8,145 nt of DNA from Dialister sp. UBA6422 (GTDB lineage Bacteria; Bacillota; Negativicutes; Veillonellales; Dialisteraceae), in contig DJPC01000044.1 of assembly GCA_002439665.1 (NCBI GenBank), forward strand, positions 1 through 8,145, read 5' to 3'. This document shows positions 1-7,050 of the stretch, piece by piece. The notes under the pieces are model-generated. The model was given only the letters and a program-made list of their open reading frames with translations, searched no databases and was not told where the DNA came from. The first letter of the stretch is position 1; the number at the start of each line of letters is the position of its first letter. Made by a program: the position numbers and the translations under genes.

Positions 1-84
1 GTCCGTATCGAAGATACGGTTGTTATAGAAAAAGATGGCCTGTCCATCTTGACTAAATTCCCAAAAAAATTTTTAAGAGTGTAG
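1..84 (+). CDS. M24-family metallopeptidase (Xaa-Pro aminopeptidase type), C-terminal end only
   Basis: Only the last 27 codons and a TAG stop are present, in the frame beginning at base 1; the gene starts outside the window. The peptide opens with VRIEDTVVI, then a DG turn and ILTKFPK. This matches the usual C-terminus of M24 'pita-bread' peptidases, where the Glu of the RIED motif is one of the dinuclear metal ligands. Proteins of this type remove N-terminal residues preceding proline. The gene ends 15 bases before efp, and an M24 peptidase directly upstream of efp is common in Firmicutes (yqhT–efp in Bacillus subtilis), which supports the call. The exact subfamily cannot be decided from so short a tail. 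Confidence 0.8.
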   Translation, partial: VRIEDTVVIEKDGLSILTKFPKKFLRV

Positions 85-99
85 CAGGAGGAAAATGAA

Positions 100-660
100 A
101 TGATTTCTAGTAATGATTTACGTCCAGGAATTACTGTAGAATTGGACGGTCAGGTTTGGCAGTGTATTGAATTTCTGCATGTAAAACCAGGTAAAGGTGC
201 TGCTTTTGTACGTGCTAAACTGAAAAATCTGCAGAGTGGTTCTGTAGTAGAACGTAAATTCAATGCAGGCATTAAACTGCAGCCAGCTACTGTTGAACGT
301 AAACCAATGCAGTATCTCTATGAAGCAGATGGTTCTTACTGCTTTATGGATACTGAAACCTATGAACAGATTATGCTCAATAAAGAACAGCTGGGTGACA
401 AGATCAACTTCCTGAAAGAAGAAATGGAATGCAACGTGGTATTCTTTAATGGTACTATCATTGGTGTAGATATTCCAAATTCTGTAGAACTTAAAGTTGT
501 TGAAACAGAACCAGGTATCCGCGGCGATACAGCTACTGGCGGTTCTAAACCAGCTAAAATGGAAACTGGTTATGTGGTTAACGTTCCGCTCTTTATCAAT
601 GAAGGAGAAATGCTTCGTATTGATACCCGTACCGGCGCTTACATTGAACGTGTAAAATAA
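100..660 (+). CDS. efp: Elongation factor P
   Basis: EF-P binds between the P and E sites of stalled ribosomes and speeds peptide-bond formation at consecutive prolines. The 186 residues are the normal full length. The N-terminal KOW-like domain carries the loop [12 protein letters not shown], with Lys32 at the tip where EF-P is post-translationally modified (corresponding to E. coli Lys34). The loop resembles the B. subtilis type, in which this lysine carries a 5-aminopentanol group. I see no modification enzyme here, so the chemistry is unknown. Two OB-fold domains follow, ending in the conserved segment [18 protein letters not shown]. The start is set by AGGAGG at 86-91, 8 bases before the ATG; the ATG at 95 is out of frame and meets a stop after two codons. 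Codon choice is that of a highly expressed gene. Confidence 0.98.
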   Translation: MISSNDLRPGITVELDGQVWQCIEFLHVKPGKGAAFVRAKLKNLQSGSVVERKFNAGIKLQPATVERKPMQYLYEADGSYCFMDTETYEQIMLNKEQLGDKINFLKEEMECNVVFFNGTIIGVDIPNSVELKVVETEPGIRGDTATGGSKPAKMETGYVVNVPLFINEGEMLRIDTRTGAYIERVK

Positions 661-682
661 TTTGAATTGAGACGTAGTATTT

Positions 683-726
683 AACTAGGGATTAGAAGGC
701 ATACTTTAGTCCCTAGTTTCTATTTA
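683..726 (+). terminator. Hairpin downstream of efp, possible weak intrinsic terminator
   Basis: Bases 683-696 (AACTAGGGATTAGA) pair with 705-718 (TTTAGTCCCTAGTT). This gives 9 perfect pairs, continued by five more that include two G-T wobbles, around an 8-base loop. The sequence after it is T-rich (TCTATTTAC) but not a clean T tract, so termination is likely partial. It lies 22 bases after the efp stop in the 147-base gap before the Asp23 genes and probably marks an operon boundary. I could not identify a convincing promoter in the rest of the gap. Confidence 0.5.
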
Positions 727-807
727 CTATAAAGATATCTCTAATTTTTCAGTTTTATGGTTTGGTCATTTATGAATTCAGGGCACCTATAGTGCATGGA
801 GTTATAC

Positions 808-1167
808 ATGGAAACTGCAGCAGTCAGAAATGAATTTGGAACTGTTCGCATATCTGATCGGGTCATTGCAGTAATTGCAAGGGAAACAGCTCTTCATGTT
901 CCAGGCGTATATGCTATGGATGAACGGTTTTCTCACGGTATATCAGCTGTTATCAGTGACGAAGATGCAGAAGGAGTCCGGGTTTCTATGAAAGATAGCG
1001 GTATAGTCATGGATGTATATATTGCTGTATCTCATGGAGATAGGGTGCCAGCCATTGCACTAAAGCTTCAGGAAGCTATCAGAGAAAGTGTAGGGGACTC
1101 CACTGGTCTTAAAGTAAATGCAGTCAATGTGAATGTAGAACGTATCGTATTTGATGAGGAGAAATGA
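808..1167 (+). CDS. Asp23/Gls24 family envelope-stress protein
   Basis: This is a 119-residue Asp23/Gls24 (DUF322) protein. The family pattern is clear: a first strand GTVRISDRVIAVIA, a helix leading to a PGVYAM turn, a strand with MDVYIAVSHG, and a C-terminal helix and strand ending LKVNAVNVNVERI. Members of the family associate with the membrane or envelope in Gram-positive bacteria and are often induced by alkaline or other stress; their biochemical role is not settled. No signal peptide or membrane segment is visible. An in-frame ATG exists at 796. I chose 808 because GGAG at 798-801 lies 6 bases before it, while 796 has no well-placed ribosome-binding site. The usual membrane partner AmaP and a DUF2273 protein are absent here. 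The gene lies two bases upstream of a second, divergent family member. Confidence 0.88.
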   Translation: METAAVRNEFGTVRISDRVIAVIARETALHVPGVYAMDERFSHGISAVISDEDAEGVRVSMKDSGIVMDVYIAVSHGDRVPAIALKLQEAIRESVGDSTGLKVNAVNVNVERIVFDEEK

Positions 1168-1169
1168 CT

Positions 1170-1517
1170 ATGGCCGGTGAAGATACAGGAATTATTTTGA
1201 CAGAAGAAGAACTGTATCAGAGGATAGAAGATACTTTACTGGCTATGCCTGAGGTATCCCACCTTACCCAAGATGGTTTTAGCTATCTGGTACAGGCAAT
1301 GGGACAAGCTTTTGGTTATAGGGGGCACCGTGGGGTTTTGATTCGGCGCCGTAAGGATGGGACCATGAAGGTGGATATTTCATTGGCACTTCATCAAGGT
1401 TGTCAAGTGAATGAAACCGCGCGATATATTCAAATGGTGGTGAAGAATCTGTTCGCTTCTGCAAGAAAAGAACCGGTCAGTGCCATTGATGTGACGATTA
1501 CGGATATGGTGAAATAG
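1170..1517 (+). CDS. Divergent second Asp23/Gls24-like protein
   Basis: This 115-residue protein has no membrane segment or signal peptide. Its second half follows the Asp23 plan: a basic strand (VLIRRRKDGTMKVDISLAL), then a helix like those in Asp23 proteins (NETARYIQMVVKNLF), then a final strand VSAIDVTITDMV. The first half, acidic (LTEEELYQRIEDTLL), lacks the usual strand of the upstream gene, and the basic cluster IRRRKDG is not typical. I therefore read it as a diverged paralogue made by tandem duplication, with moderate certainty. An ATG at 1164 overlaps the upstream stop (ATGA), but AGGAG at 1157-1161 is only 2 bases from it and 8 bases from the ATG at 1170, so 1170 is the better start. 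The two genes should be co-translated and may form a complex; that is inference. Confidence 0.7.
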   Translation: MAGEDTGIILTEEELYQRIEDTLLAMPEVSHLTQDGFSYLVQAMGQAFGYRGHRGVLIRRRKDGTMKVDISLALHQGCQVNETARYIQMVVKNLFASARKEPVSAIDVTITDMVK

Positions 1518-1598
1518 TTTATTTGTTATTTATTCCCTAAATCTGACATACATGCTCGGGTAGGAAATAGGATAACAATTTTCTCGAAAGAGGCAAAT

Positions 1599-1985
1599 AT
1601 GAGTAGAAAACGTGCAAGAGAGTATGCATTACAAGTTCTGTATTCTCAGGAATTGAATCCAGATTCAGAACCTATTGATGCAGATATGCTCAAATTGACA
1701 GAAAAAGATAAAGGATTTGCAGCAGCTTTGATTGATAGCGTGAAAAGTCATACAGACATTGATGCTACAATTAGTCAACATCTAAAAAATTGGTCTTTGC
1801 AGCAGCTCAATGTGGTAGATAAAAATATTCTCCGTCTAGCTATTGCTGAATATAATTTCATGGATGATAGAAGCGATAAAAAGATTATCATGAATGAAGC
1901 TATTGAAATGGCAAAAACTTTTGGCGGTGAAGGGTCTTATCGTTTCATCAATGGCCTTTTAGATCAGGCTTTGAAAGGAAAATAA
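1599..1985 (+). CDS. nusB: Transcription antitermination factor NusB
   Basis: NusB forms a heterodimer with ribosomal protein S10 (NusE) that binds boxA RNA and supports processive transcription of rRNA operons. The 128 residues are slightly shorter than the usual 130-145 and form the single all-helical domain. Visible signatures are the basic N-terminus SRKRAREYALQVLY, the helix WSLQQLNVVDKNILRLAIAE, and the C-terminal motif AKTFGGEGSYRFINGLLDQ. The start ATG follows AAAGAGG (1587-1593) by 5 bases. It lies 81 bases after the second Asp23 gene and 2 bases before the TsaD-like gene, so it is probably co-transcribed with the latter. Nothing appears to be missing. Confidence 0.96.
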   Translation: MSRKRAREYALQVLYSQELNPDSEPIDADMLKLTEKDKGFAAALIDSVKSHTDIDATISQHLKNWSLQQLNVVDKNILRLAIAEYNFMDDRSDKKIIMNEAIEMAKTFGGEGSYRFINGLLDQALKGK

Positions 1986-1987
1986 AT

Positions 1988-2947
1988 ATGATGGAAAGGT
2001 TTCTTGGCATTGATACCAGCTGCTATACTACCTCAGTAGCAGTTTATGATTCATCCAAGGGGCTTTTGGGGGAAGAAAGAATAGTTCTTACTGTAAAAGA
2101 GGGAAATCGTGGACTGTCTCAGTCTAATATGGTTTTCCAACATGTAAAGAATCTTCCCATACTCCTGCAAAGGATTTCTCCTTTGCTTGAGGGTCTGAAG
2201 GGCATTGGCGTTTCAGCATTTCCACGGAGGCGGGCAGATTCCTATATGCCCGCTTTTCTTGTTGGTAAAGGTATGGGTGAGAGCCTTTCTTCTTCTCTTC
2301 ATATTCCCCTTTATATGTTTAGTCATCAGGAAAATCATGGAATGGCAGCCCTTAGACTTATGCCATCTTTATGGGGTAAACCTTTTTATATGATGCATAT
2401 GTCAGGTGGTACCCAGGATGTTTTGTCTTGCCAATGGAAAGGGGAATGCATGGAGATTTCTGAGCTTCTTACCTCCAAAGATATTACGGCTGGACAAATG
2501 ATAGATCGTGTAGGTGTGGCTTTAGGCCTTCCTTTCCCTTGTGGTAAGTGGCTAGAGGCACTGTCAAAGAAAGGGAATGGCTCCTACAAAATTTCCAGAT
2601 CATCTGTAAAAGGGGCATTTAGTTTTTCTGGCCCTGAAACTAAAGTTGAACGGGATATTAATAGCTCTCAATATCGACCCGAGGATATTGCACAGGGTGT
2701 GTTTATTCACATTGGTCGGGCTTTAGAAAAAGAATTATCGGCATATCCATTTATTCCTGGTCGCCCTTTCATTGCAGTAGGAGGCGTTATGGCAAATACG
2801 TATTTACGCCAGAAGGTGACTTCTATTTGTGAAAATATTGGGCTTATACCTTATTTTGCGGATCCACAATATAGTAGCGACAACGCTACTGGAAATGCAT
2901 TTGGTGCTTATATGAAATCAATCACTTGCCGTAGGTCATTTTTTTAG
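1988..2947 (+). CDS. TsaD/Kae1-like (peptidase M22 family) paralogue of unknown function
   Basis: This 319-residue protein has the ASKHA fold of TsaD, the catalytic subunit for the t6A modification of tRNA, but it is unlikely to be TsaD itself. Retained family features are FLGIDTSC near the N-terminus, the metal-binding HxxxH as HQENH (113-117), SGG at 139-141, FSFSG at 211-215, GGVMAN at 265-270, and the final metal Asp in SSDNA (D298). Features that differ are CYTT where TsaD has CDET, SGGTQ where TsaD has SGGHT, PCGK for the PGG turn, and no GPGL motif (residues 79-90 read PRRRADSYMPAF instead). I recall similar proteins, annotated 'O-sialoglycoprotein endopeptidase' or 'peptidase M22', between nusB and xseA in other Firmicutes. 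That peptidase label is historical and should not be taken as a function. AAGGA at 1975-1979 is 8 bases before the chosen ATG; the next codon is also ATG. Confidence 0.85.
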   Translation: MMERFLGIDTSCYTTSVAVYDSSKGLLGEERIVLTVKEGNRGLSQSNMVFQHVKNLPILLQRISPLLEGLKGIGVSAFPRRRADSYMPAFLVGKGMGESLSSSLHIPLYMFSHQENHGMAALRLMPSLWGKPFYMMHMSGGTQDVLSCQWKGECMEISELLTSKDITAGQMIDRVGVALGLPFPCGKWLEALSKKGNGSYKISRSSVKGAFSFSGPETKVERDINSSQYRPEDIAQGVFIHIGRALEKELSAYPFIPGRPFIAVGGVMANTYLRQKVTSICENIGLIPYFADPQYSSDNATGNAFGAYMKSITCRRSFF

Positions 2948-3014
2948 CTATGGATTAAAAATGTAAATGGGACTTACTTTTTTGATAGAGTGATTTCAGT
3001 ACGGAGGATAGGCT

Positions 3015-4091
3015 GTGAAAACATACAACGTGCAGGAGTGCAGCCAGTTTTTGTCCGCTGCTATTGAAAAGAATTATATTTTTAGAAATATAACTGTTCG
3101 TGGAACCATATCAGGGTGGCATAGTCATTTTTCCGGAATCACATTTTTTTCATTAGTTGATAAGGAAAGGCGAATTTCCTGTTTTATTGGACGGATGCAT
3201 CATGGGTATCTGACAAGAAAATTGGAAAGTGGTTTAGAAGCATCTTTTATTGGTGATTTACGATATGATGATCGGATGGGACGTCCTGTTTTATATGTCA
3301 CTCGAGTACTGGCTATAAAGAACAGTGAGAGAAAAAATGAACAGGAAAAATTGATTCTTTCTTTAACCGAACAAGGCTTTTTTGATCATACAAAGAAAAA
3401 ACCTTTACCTTCCTTTCCTTTTCATGTAGGTATTATTACATCCGGTAGTGGAGCTGTGATTCATGATATTTTAAAAACAGGGAGAATGAGAAATCCTGCT
3501 GTGCGTTACACTCTATATAATAGTACTGTCCAAGGAGAGAATGCAGCTAAGCAGCTAGCAGATATGGTCGAGGTGGCTTCTTTAGGAGAAGATGTACCTG
3601 ATATTTTGATCATTGCTCGTGGCGGCGGGGCAGAGGAAGATTTACAAGTCTTCAACGAAAAAGTGTTACTGGAAGCTGTTTATCATTGTCCTATTCCTAT
3701 TATTTCTGCTGTGGGGCATGAGACAGATACTACATTGGTTGATTTAGCAGCCGATGTGAGGGCTTCGACACCAACACAAGCTGCAGAGATAGGAATTCCT
3801 TTGAAAGAAACTATTTTGCAGCAAATTCAGAAAACAGTAAATGATATGCAGCATAGTTTAGATTCTATATTGAAAGAGGAAAGGATACACCTAGAGCGAT
3901 GGATACAGTCCTTTTTAATTTCTCTTAAAGAACAGCACATGGATTATAGTAAGACTGATATATATACAATTTGTTTAAGTATGAAAAATCAAGTACAAAG
4001 CCATGTAGCAGAAGGATATAAGAATGTGGGAAAAGAGATGCTGATTCTACTGGAAAAAGGGAGGACCACTAGCCATGGATGTAAAGAATGA
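3015..4091 (+). CDS. xseA: Exonuclease VII large subunit, lacking the usual C-terminal segment
   Basis: XseA is the catalytic subunit of exonuclease VII, which with several XseB subunits degrades single-stranded DNA from both ends to oligonucleotides during repair. An N-terminal OB-fold (about residues 20-100, with ITVRGTISGW) is followed by the catalytic domain: GIITSGSGAVIHDIL (139-153), ARGGGAEEDLQVFNE (201-215) and SAVGHETDTTLVDLAADVR (231-249), then the STPTQAAE stretch. The active-site motifs look intact. From about 261 to 350 the chain is a helical, probably coiled-coil region that should bind XseB. At 358 residues it is short compared with the usual 400-450, and it ends without the common LSPL…RGY segment and following beta strands. 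The start is GTG, with GGAGG at 3003-3007 placed 7 bases upstream. The 3' end overlaps xseB by 17 bases. Confidence 0.94.
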   Translation: MKTYNVQECSQFLSAAIEKNYIFRNITVRGTISGWHSHFSGITFFSLVDKERRISCFIGRMHHGYLTRKLESGLEASFIGDLRYDDRMGRPVLYVTRVLAIKNSERKNEQEKLILSLTEQGFFDHTKKKPLPSFPFHVGIITSGSGAVIHDILKTGRMRNPAVRYTLYNSTVQGENAAKQLADMVEVASLGEDVPDILIIARGGGAEEDLQVFNEKVLLEAVYHCPIPIISAVGHETDTTLVDLAADVRASTPTQAAEIGIPLKETILQQIQKTVNDMQHSLDSILKEERIHLERWIQSFLISLKEQHMDYSKTDIYTICLSMKNQVQSHVAEGYKNVGKEMLILLEKGRTTSHGCKE

Positions 4092-4296
4092 TTCTTTTGA
4101 AGATCAAATGGAGCGTTTGACACAACTTGGATTACAAGTAGCAAGGAAGGATATTTCTTTAAAAGAGCGGATAGAAGCCTATGAAAATGGTATATCAGTA
4201 GCTAAAACTTGTTTATCTATGTTAAGCGAAGCGGAAAGGAAAGCAGATCAATTATCCAAAGAATTGGAGACCATGATGGAGGATCAACAGTTATGA
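4075..4296 (+). CDS. xseB: Exonuclease VII small subunit
   Basis: XseB is a small helical-hairpin protein that coats the coiled coil of XseA and is needed for exonuclease VII activity. The 73 residues are a typical length. Recognisable positions are FEDQMERLTQLGLQVARKDISL (shown with its neighbours at residues 8-29), then LKERIEAYENGISVAK and a charged C-terminal helix with SEAERKADQLSKELE. The motif order FEexmerL, then sLeerieayEeG, then LsxAExKxxxL is that of the family. AAGGGAGG at 4057-4064 precedes the ATG by 10 bases and lies inside xseA. The first 17 bases overlap the end of xseA and the stop overlaps the ispA start (ATGA), so all three genes are probably translationally coupled. Confidence 0.95.
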   Translation: MDVKNDSFEDQMERLTQLGLQVARKDISLKERIEAYENGISVAKTCLSMLSEAERKADQLSKELETMMEDQQL

Positions 4297-5171
4297 TGAG
4301 GGATATTTTGAATGAAAAAAGAGATTTGATCAATCATCACCTTTGTACATTGCTTTATGCTGATTGTATCCAGCATGAACGACTCTATGAAGCTATGAAC
4401 TATAGCTTAGAGGCAGGAGGTAAACGTATCCGTCCTATTTTATTTCTTTTGGTGTTAGATATATTAGGAATAGATAGTAACTCGTTTCTTGATACCGCCT
4501 GCTCTTTAGAATGTATTCATACCTATTCCTTAATTCATGATGACTTACCAGCTATGGATAATGATGATTATCGCCGTGGAAAATTAACGAATCATAAAGT
4601 ATATGGGGCTGGTATGGCCACTATGGCTGGTGATGGACTTTTAACATATGCATTTGAGTTATTAGCCAATCAAACACAAATTGAGCCATCTCTTCGTTGC
4701 CGACTGATTTCCATTTTGGCTAAAGCAGCGGGGCCTTCTGGAATGGTGGGTGGTCAAGCGCATGATATTGATTCTGAAAATAAAGATTTATCTTTGAGAG
4801 AATTGCAGATCATGGATCATGCCAAAACAGGATGTCTCCTATGCGCTCCTGTTGATATGGCAGTGGCTGTGGCACAAATTTCAGAAGAAGAAGGGCAACT
4901 TTGGCATCAGTTTGCCTCTCATTTGGGACTGCTCTTTCAAATCACCGATGACCTTTTGGATGTGAATGGGCATTTAGATGAAATGGGAAAAATGCCAAAC
5001 CAGGATGCAGCAGATCATAAATCTACCTATGTTACCATTTTAGGCAAAGAAGAAGCTTTTTCGTGGGCAAAAAAAGAAGCTGAAACAGCAAAAGGGATTC
5101 TTTACAAGTTGAAAAGAGATACTACGATGTTAGAAGAATTAGTGGATATGTTATTGGTGCGAACAAAGTAG
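4293..5171 (+). CDS. ispA: Polyprenyl synthetase, farnesyl-diphosphate synthase type
   Basis: This enzyme condenses isopentenyl diphosphate with allylic diphosphates to give farnesyl (or possibly geranylgeranyl) diphosphate, the precursor of undecaprenyl and quinone side chains. At 292 residues it is the usual bacterial length. The sequence contains GGKRIRP, the first Asp-rich motif in HDDLPAMDNDDYRRGK with the two-residue insertion typical of bacterial FPP synthases, GGQAHDI, KTG, and the second Asp-rich motif DDLLD with the downstream KSTY. I chose the ATG at 4293, which overlaps the xseB stop as ATGA and lies 10 bases after GGAGG (4278-4282). Upstream extension into xseB gives sequence unlike the family. 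Product chain length cannot be settled from sequence alone. The xseA–xseB–ispA order is standard in Firmicutes. Confidence 0.95.
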   Translation: MMRDILNEKRDLINHHLCTLLYADCIQHERLYEAMNYSLEAGGKRIRPILFLLVLDILGIDSNSFLDTACSLECIHTYSLIHDDLPAMDNDDYRRGKLTNHKVYGAGMATMAGDGLLTYAFELLANQTQIEPSLRCRLISILAKAAGPSGMVGGQAHDIDSENKDLSLRELQIMDHAKTGCLLCAPVDMAVAVAQISEEEGQLWHQFASHLGLLFQITDDLLDVNGHLDEMGKMPNQDAADHKSTYVTILGKEEAFSWAKKEAETAKGILYKLKRDTTMLEELVDMLLVRTK

Positions 5172-5189
5172 TTTTCCCTTGTAGTCAAA

Positions 5190-5227
5190 GTGCTTGGCAT
5201 CTATTGCAAGGCACTCATTGTATGAGT
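5190..5227 (+). other. Two overlapping hairpins between ispA and tlyA
   Basis: Bases 5190-5199 pair with 5205-5214 (ten positions, with one G-A mismatch and one G-T wobble) around a 5-base loop. Directly after, 5213-5218 (ACTCAT) pairs perfectly with 5222-5227 (ATGAGT) around TGT. The two share bases 5213-5214, so only one can form fully at a time. There is no T tract, so this is not a standard terminator. The second hairpin ends just before the GAGG ribosome-binding site of tlyA (5229-5232), so it could affect tlyA translation or mark an mRNA processing point. Chance is also possible in a 69-base gap. Confidence 0.35.
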
Positions 5228-5240
5228 TGAGGTAGAATCA

Positions 5241-6062
5241 TTGGCAAATCAAAAAGTGAAAAAAGAACGATTGGATGTGCTCCTAGTAGAGCAGGGTTTT
5301 TTTGACAGTCGTGAAAATGCAAAACGTCACATTATGGCAGGTATCATTTTAGTGAATGATGTACCAGTAGATAAAGCAGGTACAAAAGTACCAGTCGATG
5401 CAAGGCTTCGTATTAAAGGACATGTGATGCCCTATGTAGGTCGTGGCGGCTATAAATTAGAAAAAGCACTAACAGTCTTTCATATTGATATGAAAGACAA
5501 GGTAATGGCTGATATTGGAGCATCTACAGGTGGATTTACTGACTGTGCTTTGCAAAACGGAGCGTCCAAAGTGTATGCTATTGATGTAGGGACCAATCAG
5601 CTTGACTGGAAACTTCGTTCCAATCCTCAAGTGGTGAACATGGAAAAGACCAATATCAAAGTGGTTACGGAGGATATGTTAGGGGAAAAGGTGGATTTTG
5701 TTTCTACAGATGTATCTTTCATTTCTGTGTTAAAAATTATTCCAGCGGTGAAATCTATTTTAAAAGAAGATGGCTCCATGGCTATTTTAATCAAACCTCA
5801 ATTTGAGGCTGGCCGAGAGAAAGTGGGAAAGGGAGGCATTGTTCGTGATGCAGAGGTTCATGAAGAAGTCATTGCTGATACACTTTCTTCTTTCGAAGAA
5901 ACGGGTTTTTATTGTTGGGGATTGACCTTTTCTCCCATCAAAGGGGGATCTGGGAATATTGAATTTTTGGCTTATCTGAAATGGGACAAACCGGAAATGC
6001 ATATTACGGAAGAGCAAATCCGCCAAGTGGTAGACGAAGCTCATGAAAGTTTGAAAAAATAG
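5241..6062 (+). CDS. tlyA: TlyA-family rRNA 2'-O-methyltransferase
   Basis: TlyA of mycobacteria 2'-O-methylates C1409 of 16S and C1920 of 23S rRNA; the older name 'hemolysin' reflects an early phenotype. The 273 residues are full length. An S4 RNA-binding domain (about 9-65, with ERLDVLLVEQGFFDSRENAK) is followed by the GRGGYKLEKAL linker and a Rossmann methyltransferase domain with SAM motif ADIGASTGGFTDCAL (90-104). K72, D157, K185 and E241 occupy the spacing of the family's K-D-K-E catalytic tetrad. The start is TTG, supported by GAGG at 5229-5232 (8 bases upstream) and by the family's short N-terminus. In many Firmicutes dxs lies between ispA and tlyA; here it is absent. Whether this protein modifies both rRNAs or only 23S cannot be told from the window. 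Confidence 0.95.
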   Translation: MANQKVKKERLDVLLVEQGFFDSRENAKRHIMAGIILVNDVPVDKAGTKVPVDARLRIKGHVMPYVGRGGYKLEKALTVFHIDMKDKVMADIGASTGGFTDCALQNGASKVYAIDVGTNQLDWKLRSNPQVVNMEKTNIKVVTEDMLGEKVDFVSTDVSFISVLKIIPAVKSILKEDGSMAILIKPQFEAGREKVGKGGIVRDAEVHEEVIADTLSSFEETGFYCWGLTFSPIKGGSGNIEFLAYLKWDKPEMHITEEQIRQVVDEAHESLKK

Positions 6063-6148
6063 CATACTTGCGTGATGACGATGATGACATTCTCTGATTC
6101 ATCTAGAAGAAGTCAGGAATTGTAATTTCTTAGTAACGAGGTACATCT

Positions 6149-7021
6149 ATGAAATTTGGTATCTTTCCCAATTTGGGTAAAATGAATTTATTCTCTTATT
6201 TGCCTACTCTATTGCAAATATTAGAAAAGAGGGGACATACTTATCTTTTACCTGCTACCATGAGGAAAGGGTTAGAAGAGAAGGGGATTCATGGAACATT
6301 TGCTTCATTGGAAGAATTGGGCCATAGTGATTGCATTCTTTCTATTGGTGGAGATGGGTCTTTTTTAGGAGCGGCTAGGACTTTTGCTGACTATTCAGTA
6401 CAAATGGTAGGTATTCATTTAGGTGAACTTGGATTCCTAAATAGCATCACTATCAAAGATACAGAAAGAAGAATCAAAGAAATTGAAAAGGGACAGTATC
6501 AACTAGAGTCTCGGCTATTTATTGATTCCATCCAAAAAACGCTTGATGGGAAAGAAAGACATCTTACCACTGTACTCAATGACATCGTCATTGGTCATGC
6601 CCAAATCGGACAACTAGCTCGCATCAATTTATTTATTAATGATCATTTTATTCAGGAATATGCTGCTGATGGACTTATTATATCTTCCCCTACTGGGTCT
6701 ACGGGCTATTCTCTTTCCTGTGGCGGACCGGTGCTTGGTCCTACTGATGATCGGATGATTGTAGTCCCCATATGCGCTCATAGTTTACAACGTTTTCCTG
6801 TGGTTCTAAAAGCCAGTGACGTTGTAAAAATTACAGTACCTAAGAGGGAAGGTACACTAAGCATTTCTTTAGATGGCAGTGAATCCTGTTCTTTTGCACA
6901 TACGGATACTTTGCTTATTAAGGGAGTCAAGAAGCCTATTCGATTTATTCGCTTTTCTGACCAGGACTTCTTTGGAACTATCACTCAAAAATTGGTGCGT
7001 AAAATTTGTGAGAAGAATTGA
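6149..7021 (+). CDS. nadK: NAD kinase
   Basis: NAD kinase phosphorylates NAD to NADP in the cytoplasm, using ATP or, in some bacteria, polyphosphate. The 290 residues are typical. Motifs appear in order: the catalytic GGDG in ILSIGGDGSFLGAAR (67-70), GIHLGELGFLN (88-98), the LNDIVIG segment (143-149), and the glycine-rich DGLIISSPTGSTGYSL (174-189) followed by SCGGP. The PICAHSLQRFPVVL stretch (207-220) replaces the more usual R-P of this region with R-F-P. The start ATG has GAGG at 6138-6141, 7 bases upstream; the N-terminus MKFGIFPN is the usual first strand. It follows tlyA after 86 bases and ends just before a strong terminator, so it is the last gene of this block. The 86-base gap holds TGATGAC twice (6073 and 6082) and no clear promoter. 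Confidence 0.96.
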   Translation: MKFGIFPNLGKMNLFSYLPTLLQILEKRGHTYLLPATMRKGLEEKGIHGTFASLEELGHSDCILSIGGDGSFLGAARTFADYSVQMVGIHLGELGFLNSITIKDTERRIKEIEKGQYQLESRLFIDSIQKTLDGKERHLTTVLNDIVIGHAQIGQLARINLFINDHFIQEYAADGLIISSPTGSTGYSLSCGGPVLGPTDDRMIVVPICAHSLQRFPVVLKASDVVKITVPKREGTLSISLDGSESCSFAHTDTLLIKGVKKPIRFIRFSDQDFFGTITQKLVRKICEKN

Positions 7022-7050
7022 CATGTAAATAGTTTTAAGTGAAACATAGT

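Noticed and set aside
1531..1569. Possible stem TATTCCCTA with TAGGAAATA between the second Asp23 gene and nusB
   Set aside because: It has a central mismatch and a 21-base loop, and no T tract follows directly; too weak to call a terminator.
1571..1582. GGATAACAATTT-like sequence before nusB, resembling part of the E. coli lac operator
   Set aside because: Only one half is present, there is no symmetric partner and no LacI context; an AT-rich match of this length is most likely chance.
2205..2393. Second open frame on the plus strand within the TsaD-like gene
   Set aside because: It is fully contained in a well-supported gene in another frame; its hydrophobic peptide is explained by the frame shift of that coding sequence.
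4209..4292. Upstream in-frame extension of ispA
   Set aside because: It lies inside xseB, its peptide does not resemble polyprenyl synthetases, and the ATG at 4293 has a proper ribosome-binding site and gives the usual length.
6073..6088. TGATGAC repeated twice in the tlyA–nadK gap
   Set aside because: Only two short copies, not symmetric and not placed relative to a promoter; not enough to propose a binding site.
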